This document shows positions 24,340 through 31,405 of a DNA stretch of 35,956 bases, piece after piece. The translations under genes and the position numbers were made by a program. The DNA lies in contig CAJXSW010000017.1 of the NCBI GenBank assembly GCA_913060645.1, positions 1 through 35,956 on the forward strand, in the 5' to 3' direction. The notes beneath the pieces are model-generated. The model did not search any database. It saw only the letters and a program-made list of their open reading frames with translations, and was not told the origin of the DNA. Source of the DNA: an uncultured Dokdonia sp. Its GTDB lineage: Bacteria > Bacteroidota > Bacteroidia > Flavobacteriales > Flavobacteriaceae. How positions within the stretch are numbered: the first letter of the stretch is position 1; each line of letters opens with the position of its first letter.

Positions 24340-25351
24340 GACTAGATCACTTTCTGATAAAGTCTGGCTAGTCCTTAAAGGGCTGGCTATGGGTGCCGCA
24401 AATAAGGTGCCTGGAGTTTCTGGAGGTGTAGTCGCATATGTAGCAGGTTTTTATGAAGAGTTTATTTACTCACTTCAAAAAGTTAATGGTAAAGCATTAA
24501 AATTGCTTTTTAGTGGTAGGTTCAATAGTTTTTGGAGATATATAAATGGGAAGTTCTTAGGACTACTCATACTAGGTATGCTCATTAGCTATTTTAGCGT
24601 ATCGCTATTATTAGATATCGCCATTCGCAATTATCCTTTACTCGTTTGGAGTGCTTTTTTTGGGATGATTATAGGTTCTATTTACTACATCGCAAAGGAT
24701 TTTGAAGAGTGGACTAGGCGTAACATCATGATGCTTGTTGCGGGAATTATAGTTGGAGTTGCTATAAGTCTTATGGAGCCAGCTCAAGAAAATGACAACC
24801 TGTTTTTTGTGTTTATATGTGGGATTATTGGCGTTTCTGGTATGACATTGCCAGGGCTTTCAGGCTCGTTTATCCTTATACTTCTAGGTAATTATGTGCT
24901 GCTTCTTGTAGATGCCGTAAATGCAATATTTGTGACGATGACGAGTGTTTTTGGAGGTGATTTTTCATTCATTAATGATTCAGAGCACATGCGCTTACTT
25001 ACGGTACTTATCGTTTTTTCGCTTGGCTCACTTACAGGTCTAGTGACTTTATCTCACTTTTTAAGTTACTTGCTTAAGAAATTTAGATGGGCGACTAATG
25101 CTGCGATTCTAGGCTTTATTATAGGCTCTCTTGGCGTTGTTTGGCCCTGGAAACTAGAGGTTTTTAAAAGAAATGAAATAGGAGAGATAGCGATAGATAG
25201 AAACGGCAGCCCCATATTAGATAATTACGATCGCTACATGCCTACAGATATTAATATGGAAAATGTGCTCGCGGTATTTTTTATTCTCACCGGTATTTTT
25301 ATGGTCGTGGCATTAGGTAAATATGGAACAAGAACAAGAGCTCGTGGATAA
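24329..25351 (+). CDS. DUF368 (PopT-type) membrane transporter, paralogue 2
   Basis: A 340-residue paralogue with KVPGVSGGVVAYVAGFYEE near the N-terminus and MTLPGLSGSFILILLGNYVLLL in the second half. It keeps the helix plan of paralogue 1, but the sequences have diverged a good deal, notably Ala-Asn-Lys in place of Ala-Asp-Val before the first PGVSGG. The ATG lies inside the end of paralogue 1 (11-nt overlap) and its own end overlaps the aroE start by 29 nt, so all three are probably translated from one message. The pair could be two carriers of different preference or a hetero-oligomer. Confidence 0.9.
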   Translation: MQTETRSLSDKVWLVLKGLAMGAANKVPGVSGGVVAYVAGFYEEFIYSLQKVNGKALKLLFSGRFNSFWRYINGKFLGLLILGMLISYFSVSLLLDIAIRNYPLLVWSAFFGMIIGSIYYIAKDFEEWTRRNIMMLVAGIIVGVAISLMEPAQENDNLFFVFICGIIGVSGMTLPGLSGSFILILLGNYVLLLVDAVNAIFVTMTSVFGGDFSFINDSEHMRLLTVLIVFSLGSLTGLVTLSHFLSYLLKKFRWATNAAILGFIIGSLGVVWPWKLEVFKRNEIGEIAIDRNGSPILDNYDRYMPTDINMENVLAVFFILTGIFMVVALGKYGTRTRARG

Positions 25352-26111
25352 ATACGGATTAATAGGAAAAGATATAGGATACTCATTTTCTAGAGGGTAT
25401 TTTAAAAATAAGTTTGATAAGCTTGAGATAGCGGCAACATATGTGAATTTTGATGTTCCCGAGAAAGAGGCTTTAAAAGATCTTTTTTCTCCCGCTTACG
25501 CGAAAGGATATAATGTAACCATCCCATACAAACAGGATGTTATACCACTAGTGGATAATCTTAATGTAGATGCCGAAGCTATTGGAGCTGTAAACACCAT
25601 AAAAGTTGAAAGCGACGGAACGTTAACTGGCTACAATACTGACTTTATCGGTTTTAGAGATACATTGTTAGAGCACTTTGGAGACTCTCTTTTTGTAGAT
25701 TTTGGCACGCCAAGCTTTAAAAGTAGAGATTTAAAATGCCTTATTTTAGGAACAGGAGGAGCATCAAAGGCGGTACACTATGCAATGAAACAGCTAGGTG
25801 TTCAATGTGTTTTTGTTTCGCGAAAGCGTAACAAATCAACAATAACCTACGAAGATTTAGATAGAGAACTCATCGAGAGCCAGACTTTTATAGTGAATAC
25901 AACTCCGCTAGGCACCTATCCGGATGTAGAGGAATCTCCAGATATTCCATATTTATTTTTAAATGAAGCACATGTTGCATTTGACTTGATTTATAATCCG
26001 GCAGAGTCTTCTTTTTTACGATATGCAGGCAAGCAAGGAGCGACCATAATTAATGGTTTGCGCATGCTAGAATTGCAAGCAGAGGCCTCATGGTCAATAT
26101 GGAACAGCTAG
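25323..26111 (+). CDS. aroE: Shikimate dehydrogenase
   Basis: A 262-residue NADP-dependent enzyme of aromatic amino acid synthesis (3-dehydroshikimate to shikimate). Shikimate-site residues are visible: SFS (Ser21, Ser23), NVTIPYK (catalytic Lys70) and NTD (Asp107). The nucleotide loop GTGGASKA starts at residue 143, and NTTPLGTYP and NGLRMLELQA close the family pattern. The ATG at 25323 lies 29 nt inside the DUF368 gene. A GTG at codon 8 would shorten the overlap; conservation begins at YGLIGK, so both are possible. A partial iterated palindrome (25816-25830) codes for SRKR right after the NADP-binding segment. Confidence 0.95.
   Translation: MEQEQELVDKYGLIGKDIGYSFSRGYFKNKFDKLEIAATYVNFDVPEKEALKDLFSPAYAKGYNVTIPYKQDVIPLVDNLNVDAEAIGAVNTIKVESDGTLTGYNTDFIGFRDTLLEHFGDSLFVDFGTPSFKSRDLKCLILGTGGASKAVHYAMKQLGVQCVFVSRKRNKSTITYEDLDRELIESQTFIVNTTPLGTYPDVEESPDIPYLFLNEAHVAFDLIYNPAESSFLRYAGKQGATIINGLRMLELQAEASWSIWNS
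25816..25830. repeat. Iterated palindrome, partial copy, inside aroE
   Basis: TTTCGCGAAAGCGTA, the right three quarters of the 20-bp form; the left arm is missing. Read in the third frame (SRKR), which differs from the full coding copies. Confidence 0.6.
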
Positions 26112-26189
26112 AAAGCTGCATTATGCCCATATGTGCCAGCTAAATAGTATATTTACCTATATTCAAATAGAACCCTAACATTGAAAGAA

Positions 26190-28208
26190 ATGTCTGAAGA
26201 GAAGAAACCCCAAGATCCAAGTATTGAAGAGCATCTAGAAGAAACGGCTCCTGCCGCAGATCGCACGATGAATGCAGAAATAGAAGCGCTCGCTGCCGAG
26301 GCTAACGATACTGAGCTATCTACAGAGAAAGTAAGTGAAAACGCTGCTGCCACAACAGAAGCAGCACCTGCAGAAACTACAGCAGTTACTGAGGAGGCGC
26401 CTGTAGAAAAAAAGGAAGTACCAAAAAAAGATTATACCGTTCTTTCAAAAGAGGAGTTAATTGCAGAGCTGCAATTACTGATCAAAAATGAAAGAGTTAC
26501 AGATATAAAAGATCAGGTAGAAGAAATTAATACCTTGATTAATGCTCAGTTTGACGCAGCGCAAGAGGAGGCTAAACAAGCATTTCTTGCCGAAGGTGGA
26601 AATATCATTGATTTTAGATTTTTCTCTCCGCTCAAAAAAGAATTTAATGAGGTGTATTACGAGTACCGTAATAAGCGTCAGGAATTTTATGAGCGCAAAC
26701 GTAAAGATCAAAATGCAAACCTTAGAGAACGTCAGGACTTAATAGAAGAGGTAAAGGCATTGCGCAATGAACTAGGAGGTGCAGAGAGTGTAAACACTAC
26801 GTTCAATAAATTTAAGGATATCCAAGAACGCTGGAATAATGCAGGTAACATCCCAAGAGATCGTTACAATCTGGTATGGAACGATTACTACTTCCATATT
26901 GATGCATTTTATGAGTTGTTGCACTTAAACCGTGATTTCCGCGATAAGCACTTTAAAGAAAATCTTGATAAGAAATTACTTCTTATAGAAAGAGCAGAAG
27001 AGCTAGGAGCAGAGCCTAATATCAATAAAGCCTTTAAAGAATTACAATTACTACACCGCATGTGGAAAGAGGAGATAGGTCCTGTTGCACGTGAGTATAG
27101 TGATGAGATCTGGGACAAATTTAGCGTGGCAACAAAGAAAATTCATGATGCACGTGATGAGAAACAGAAGGAAGTAGAGGCTGTATGGGTTCAAAATCTT
27201 GAACAGAAAAATGAAATCATTGCAAAAATAAAAGAGGTAGCTCAAGATGATATCAAGGCGCACAAAACGGTGCAAGATAAAATCAAAAAAGTAGAAGCCT
27301 TACGTGATGAATTCTTTAAGGCTGGTAAAGTCCCTAAAGAGAATAACGAGGAGACATGGGCTTCTTTTAAAGAAGCAACAAAATTATTCAACCACAAGAA
27401 GAATGATTTTTACAAATCTCAAAAGAAAGAGCAATACGATAACCTTGCAAAGAAACAAGCACTTGTGAAAATAGCACAAGAGCACAAGGATAGTGATGAC
27501 ATTCCTGGAACATTAGATGTGATGAAACGCATCCAAGCAGACTGGAAAAAAGTAGGTCACGTACCACGTAAGGATAGCGATAAGATCTGGAAAGAATTTA
27601 AAGAAGCGTGTAATCACTTCTTTGATAGAATGAAGGATTCTAAGAAGCAAGCAAATGCTGGTGAGCAAGAAAACCTGGAAAAGAAGCAAGCTTTAATGAA
27701 AACTATTAAGGATGCAAAGATGACAGGTGATCGCACCGCAGATCTTGCAGCTATAAAAGATTTTATAGAAGATTGGAAAGCTATAGGTCGCGTTCCTTAT
27801 GCAAAGAAGAATATAGATCAAGACTTTAATAAAGTTCTTGATGGTCTTTTCAAGCAACTGGATATAGATAAGAAAGAAGCAGAGCTTATCAAGTATGAAA
27901 ACCGTATGAGTATTATGGTTGACGATGAAGCAGCTATTGAGAGAGAGCGTTTCTTTATCCGTAAGAAGATTGATGAGGTAAAAGCAGAGATTAATCAGCT
28001 AGAGAATAATCTAGGCTTTTTCCAACACGTGGCAGATGATAACCCTATGGTTGCAGAGGTTCATAAGAACATTGCACGTCATAAGGAAGATTTGAATATG
28101 TGGAAATCTAAGTTACGTAAACTCAGAATGGCAATTACAGAAAGCCAGAAAGTAGAGGAGGAAGAAACCACTACAACTGAGGAGACAGAAGATACATCAG
28201 ATTCATAA
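26190..28208 (+). CDS. DUF349 repeat protein
   Basis: A 672-residue acidic protein. The first 110 residues are low-complexity (Glu, Ala, Thr). The rest is a series of about five helical DUF349 repeats of 70-75 residues, each with a conserved pattern such as FKDIQERWNNAGNIPRDRYNLVWNDY, LHRMWKEEIGPVAREYSDEIWDKF and DWKKVGHVPRKDSDKIWKEF. A coiled coil (KKIDEVKAEINQLENN) precedes an acidic Thr/Glu tail. The family is common in Bacteroidota and of unknown role. The frame opens at a TTG at 26181, but the ATG at 26190 (MSEEKKPQDP) is preferred. Confidence 0.88.
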   Translation: MSEEKKPQDPSIEEHLEETAPAADRTMNAEIEALAAEANDTELSTEKVSENAAATTEAAPAETTAVTEEAPVEKKEVPKKDYTVLSKEELIAELQLLIKNERVTDIKDQVEEINTLINAQFDAAQEEAKQAFLAEGGNIIDFRFFSPLKKEFNEVYYEYRNKRQEFYERKRKDQNANLRERQDLIEEVKALRNELGGAESVNTTFNKFKDIQERWNNAGNIPRDRYNLVWNDYYFHIDAFYELLHLNRDFRDKHFKENLDKKLLLIERAEELGAEPNINKAFKELQLLHRMWKEEIGPVAREYSDEIWDKFSVATKKIHDARDEKQKEVEAVWVQNLEQKNEIIAKIKEVAQDDIKAHKTVQDKIKKVEALRDEFFKAGKVPKENNEETWASFKEATKLFNHKKNDFYKSQKKEQYDNLAKKQALVKIAQEHKDSDDIPGTLDVMKRIQADWKKVGHVPRKDSDKIWKEFKEACNHFFDRMKDSKKQANAGEQENLEKKQALMKTIKDAKMTGDRTADLAAIKDFIEDWKAIGRVPYAKKNIDQDFNKVLDGLFKQLDIDKKEAELIKYENRMSIMVDDEAAIERERFFIRKKIDEVKAEINQLENNLGFFQHVADDNPMVAEVHKNIARHKEDLNMWKSKLRKLRMAITESQKVEEEETTTTEETEDTSDS

Positions 28209-28270
28209 CTGTAACATTTTGTGTAGTGTGTCGTCTTTATAGTATCAATCAATCATTAAAAATCGACATT

Positions 28271-28402
28271 ATGAAAACTCAAGTTCACACAACACAGTTA
28301 CAAGACCCAAGGCAAGGAAGAAACTTAATTTTAGGAGTATATGTAATATTCTCCACATTCTTAATAGCTTCTTATACGCTAGTGCAGTATTTCTCTATGT
28401 AG
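28271..28402 (+). CDS. 43-residue small membrane protein
   Basis: ATG to TAG encodes 43 residues: a polar, Gln- and Arg-containing start (MKTQVHTTQLQDPRQGRN), then a helix of about 20 residues (LILGVYVIFSTFLIASYTLV) and a short QYFSM tail. The stop is followed within 9 nt by a perfect terminator, and the ORF stands alone between a finished upstream gene and that terminator, which makes it a convincing small gene. A one-pass inner-membrane protein is likely. Function unknown. Confidence 0.6.
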   Translation: MKTQVHTTQLQDPRQGRNLILGVYVIFSTFLIASYTLVQYFSM

Positions 28403-28410
28403 AGAAAATG

Positions 28411-28442
28411 AAAAAAAACACAACGCAAGTTGTGTTTTTTTT
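28411..28442 (+). terminator. Terminator after the small membrane gene
   Basis: 14-bp perfect stem: eight A, then CACAAC, loop GCAA (28425-28428), GTTGTG, then eight T. Confidence 0.92.
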
Positions 28443-28479
28443 GCGCATAACTCAACGTCTTGCCATACCTATAAATCAC

Positions 28480-28511
28480 AAAATCCGCTCCCAATTATGG
28501 AAGCGGATTTT
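28480..28511. terminator. Second hairpin, tandem terminator or small RNA end
   Basis: AAAATCCGCT (28480-28489) pairs with AGCGGATTTT (28502-28511), with CC/GG able to extend the stem past a bulged A. T-rich bases follow. It sits 37 nt after the previous terminator with no gene between, so it is either a back-up terminator or the end of a short transcript. Confidence 0.6.
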
Positions 28512-28575
28512 ACTTTTTCATAGCAGATTTTATCTATGTTACTTAAACTAAGTATCAAGACACTATATATGTCGG

Positions 28576-28610
28576 TTGTTTATAAGAGACCTTACAAAAA
28601 TGTATCTTTG
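28576..28610 (+). promoter_or_regulatory. Promoter of the histidine phosphatase gene
   Basis: TATCTTTG (28603-28610) is an exact TAnnTTTG; TTG at 28576-28578 is 24 bases upstream, slightly long. The ATG is 18 nt after the box. Confidence 0.5.
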
Positions 28611-28628
28611 AGTATAAAATAAATTATT

Positions 28629-29174
28629 ATGATGCGCATTCTATTATTTCTCTTTGTGGTTACTGCAACAACCTTAAGCTGTGATGGTCAGAAAAAGAAG
28701 GAATCACCTTCTAACACGATTACAACAAACTATTACTTTATTCGTCACGCAGAAAAAGATTTGAGTGATCCTAGTAATCGTAATCCAGACCTGACAATAG
28801 AAGGAGAAGAAAGAGCAGAGCGATGGAAGGCTTATTTCTCAGATAAGGATATCGATGCTGTGTACTCAACAGACTATATACGTACAATGCGCACTGCAGA
28901 ACCTACTGCTGTGGCAAATAATGTTGAGATACAATCCTATAATCCTTCGGAGCTATTTTCAGAAGATTTTAAACTTGATACTGCAGGTAAAAATATTGTA
29001 GTGGTAGGGCATAGCAACACCACTCCTAATTTTGCAAATGCTGCATTAGGTGAAAACTCTTTTAAAGATATTGATGAGTCTGAGTATTTCCATCTTTACC
29101 ACGTACAACTTGTTGTAAATGATGAAACGGGAGAGATAATCGATAGAAAAAATATCTCAACGGTAGTAGACTAG
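28629..29174 (+). CDS. Histidine phosphatase family lipoprotein
   Basis: A 181-residue protein of the phosphoglycerate-mutase-like (RHG) superfamily. A lipoprotein signal ends in LSC (Cys18). The catalytic motif reads RHAEK (Arg39, His40), the second His is in VVGHSN (His128), and a conserved Arg (YSTDYIRTMRTAEP) is present, so the site looks complete. Substrate unknown; it acts in the periplasm or at the outer membrane if the lipid anchor is real. A second ATG follows at once (28632). Its TAG stop lies inside the four-base CTAG shared with the convergent DUF6503 gene. Confidence 0.88.
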   Translation: MMRILLFLFVVTATTLSCDGQKKKESPSNTITTNYYFIRHAEKDLSDPSNRNPDLTIEGEERAERWKAYFSDKDIDAVYSTDYIRTMRTAEPTAVANNVEIQSYNPSELFSEDFKLDTAGKNIVVVGHSNTTPNFANAALGENSFKDIDESEYFHLYHVQLVVNDETGEIIDRKNISTVVD

Positions 29175-29923
29175 CAATTATCAGGACAGATAGTTACAGT
29201 GATATTCTCAAGCTCAATCTTACTTAAAAGATTGAGCTTGTTGTTTTCAAAGAGATTATCAAGCGTGGTAAGCGCAGGAAATTGCTCTTCTGGTTTGTAA
29301 TTGCGATAATCTACAAAGCGTATTCCTTCTATGATACGTTCATTGTAAGCTTCTCTAAAACGCGTGCCACCTTCAGAAGTTTGATAATTATAAGCAAGAT
29401 AATTTACGTTGTAATTCTCTTTGTGAATCCAATACATGTACTCATCTTGAAAATCTTCACCACCACCTTCTTGTGCAAATGCTACTTTAATACGGTAATA
29501 AGACTCGCCTTTTACGGTAACTTCATCCACTAGATTTTTTCTTACTGCTGGATCATTTAACCCATATGGAAGTACAGAAAAGTAATGAACAGAGTTAACG
29601 CTATTTGCATAACGATTTTTCATGCTATCTGCTACTGGGATAGGTGCGCTTTCGCGAAAGCGTACAAATTCTCCATTATCTTTTATAACGTCTTGTTGTA
29701 CCTGACATTCAGCATCCGTACAACGTTCTAAGGTGCGTAAACCTTCATTGCGAGTGGCTCTATAGTAGAAATCTCTAAACTTGAAATGAATACTAGCATG
29801 TTCAATTTGAGACCCACCAGAAGCTGCTATGGCCTTATCTACAATCTCTTGTGCAGTGGGTGTTTTTTGAGAACAACTTGTGATAATGAATAATAAGATA
29901 ATCGCCGAAAGAAATCGAAACAT
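29171..29923 (-). CDS. DUF6503 family lipoprotein
   Basis: A 250-residue lipoprotein with lipobox ITSC (Cys17). The mature part starts AQEIVDKAIAASGG, the usual opening of this family, and is probably a LolA-like half-barrel of antiparallel strands (IHFKFRDFYYRA, SYYRIKVAFAQ, MYWIHKENYNVNYLAYNY). That fold suggests lipid or lipoprotein binding, but the role is not known. An iterated palindrome (29647-29662) encodes VRFRESA at about residues 88-94. The last codons contain a perfect inverted repeat that acts as the terminator of the convergent gene. Confidence 0.82.
   Translation of the reverse strand: MFRFLSAIILLFIITSCSQKTPTAQEIVDKAIAASGGSQIEHASIHFKFRDFYYRATRNEGLRTLERCTDAECQVQQDVIKDNGEFVRFRESAPIPVADSMKNRYANSVNSVHYFSVLPYGLNDPAVRKNLVDEVTVKGESYYRIKVAFAQEGGGEDFQDEYMYWIHKENYNVNYLAYNYQTSEGGTRFREAYNERIIEGIRFVDYRNYKPEEQFPALTTLDNLFENNKLNLLSKIELENITVTICPDNC
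29209..29246 (+). terminator. Terminator of the phosphatase gene, inside the DUF6503 coding region
   Basis: 13-bp perfect stem CAAGCTCAATCTT / AAGATTGAGCTTG (29209-29221 and 29228-29240) with loop ACTTAA, followed by TTGTTTTC. It lies wholly within codons of the opposite-strand gene, where it codes for part of NNKLNLLSKIELEN. Confidence 0.7.
29647..29662. repeat. Iterated palindrome, 16-bp form, inside the DUF6503 gene
   Basis: CGCTTTCGCGAAAGCG followed by TAC; on the gene strand it reads RFRES, the same frame as in ruvX. Confidence 0.95.
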
Positions 29924-30093
29924 ATAAAGGGTTTTCTGAGTGGTGTGGTCGTTAGCAATAATTACTTCTTACAATGGCTTGTGTTAAGGCTACAAAAATA
30001 CAATCTCTTTGTTGTTAAAAATAAGACTAGGAGTCAAGAGATGATTTTTTTGATTTGAAGATTAATTTCAGGTTAGATTTCTTTTCAACTTTG

Positions 30094-30101
30094 TACATTT
30101 G
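30094..30101 (+). promoter_or_regulatory. smpB -7 box
   Basis: TACATTTG matches TAnnTTTG exactly and ends only 5 nt before the ATG at 30107, so the transcript would be leaderless or nearly so. Confidence 0.45.
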
Positions 30102-30106
30102 TTATA

Positions 30107-30568
30107 ATGTCAAATACGGTTAACATAAAGAATAGAAGGGCGCGCTTTGAGTATGAATTACTCGATAAGCTCGTTGCTGGAATCGTACTTGCGGGTACAG
30201 AGATTAAAGCAATACGAGAAGGTAAAGCCTCCATCGCAGAGAGTTTTTGTGAGTTTAATGATCATGGAGAAATGTTTGTGATTAATATGACGGTGCAAGA
30301 ATATTCTCATGCTACCTATTTTAATCACCAGCCTAAAAATCAACGTAAATTATTACTCAACAAACGCGAACTCAAAAAATGGGAGCGTGAGGTAAATAAA
30401 TCAGGTCTTACTATTGTACCACTACGTTTATTTACAAACGAAAAAGGATTTGCAAAGCTTGAAATTGCACTTGCAAAAGGAAAGAAAACCTACGACAAAC
30501 GAGAAACTATAAAAGATCGAGATAACAAGAAAAACTTAGATCGCATCAAGAAGTCTTTTAATAATTAA
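30107..30568 (+). CDS. smpB: SsrA (tmRNA)-binding protein SmpB
   Basis: A 153-residue basic protein that binds tmRNA and brings it to stalled ribosomes. Family landmarks are NIKNRRARFEYELLD, the GTEIKAIREGKASIAES strand-loop, HQPKNQRKLLLNKRELKK, and the basic C-terminal tail (KKTYDKRETIKDRDNKKNLDRIKK), which occupies the empty mRNA channel. Length is normal. Single gene with its own -7 box very close to the ATG. Confidence 0.97.
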   Translation: MSNTVNIKNRRARFEYELLDKLVAGIVLAGTEIKAIREGKASIAESFCEFNDHGEMFVINMTVQEYSHATYFNHQPKNQRKLLLNKRELKKWEREVNKSGLTIVPLRLFTNEKGFAKLEIALAKGKKTYDKRETIKDRDNKKNLDRIKKSFNN

Positions 30569-30646
30569 AACTCATTTTCTCAGTTTAACATTTTGTTAGG
30601 CAACTATTTATAATTTTATAACGTCTTTTATAGAGTACTATACTCT

Positions 30647-31381
30647 ATGCGTTTAAGATTACTTCTACTTTTATTATTTATCACCATCCAAGTTGTTGCA
30701 CAGTTTCCTATGTCTATGCAAGGACAGGTTACTCTTGAAGATAAAGTTCTAGAGTCTGCTCACGTGACTAATCTCAACTCACAGGGGAGTACCACTACAG
30801 ATAATAACGGAATATTCTGGCTACAAGTAGATGTGGGTGATGTATTACTTGTATCCCATGTTTCGGCCAAAGAGAAATTTGTTATCATACACAAGCAGCT
30901 TGCAAATGAACCTTTGTTATCTATTTCATTAGAAGAACAAAGAAATGAGCTAGATGAAGTGATCATAAAGGAACAGCCAGATATAACAGTACAAAGCGTA
31001 GGTATTATACAGGGAGAACGAAAAATTCCAACTGCAAATGAACGTAGGTTACATACAGCAGGAGATTTTAAACCTATTCATCTACTTAGTTTATTAGGTG
31101 GCAGTCTACAAGTAGACCCTATAATTAATGCTATTACTGGCCGTACTAAAAGGCTTAAACGTTATGTAGAAATAGATAAGAAAATCGCCGTTTATGAAAG
31201 TCTATATGAATATCATGCCTATTTTATAAAAGATAGGTTTGATATAGACGATACCGAGGTTAAGCGATTTTTTAACGAGCTGGTGAACCACCCAAACATC
31301 ACAGCATTACTTAAGAAAGATAATGAAGACCAGATTCGTATATGGCTTTGTGCTCAGTATCTTATCTTTAGTAATTCATAA
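30647..31381 (+). CDS. CarboxypepD_reg-like exported protein
   Basis: A 244-residue exported protein. A Leu-rich signal peptide (MRLRLLLLLLFITIQVVAQ) precedes a CarboxypepD_reg-like beta domain (about 24-105: GQVTLEDKVLESAHVTNLNSQGSTTTDNNGIFWLQV...LDEVIIKE). The C-terminal part is helical and polar (RRLHTAGDFKPIHLLSLLGGS, KRLKRYVEIDKK, FFNELVNHPNITALLKK). That layout is frequent in Bacteroidota envelope proteins without a barrel. It begins the pair with the DUF5686-type gene 24 nt downstream and probably works at the envelope with it. Function unknown. Confidence 0.75.
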   Translation: MRLRLLLLLLFITIQVVAQFPMSMQGQVTLEDKVLESAHVTNLNSQGSTTTDNNGIFWLQVDVGDVLLVSHVSAKEKFVIIHKQLANEPLLSISLEEQRNELDEVIIKEQPDITVQSVGIIQGERKIPTANERRLHTAGDFKPIHLLSLLGGSLQVDPIINAITGRTKRLKRYVEIDKKIAVYESLYEYHAYFIKDRFDIDDTEVKRFFNELVNHPNITALLKKDNEDQIRIWLCAQYLIFSNS

Positions 31382-31405
31382 TTTTCCATTTTCTAAGACA
31401 ATCAC

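Noticed and set aside
25494-25507. Possible palindrome copy GCTTACGCGAAAGG in aroE
   Set aside because: 12 of 14 core bases, but it is not palindromic and lies in conserved aroE sequence before NVTIPYK, so ordinary coding is the simpler reading.
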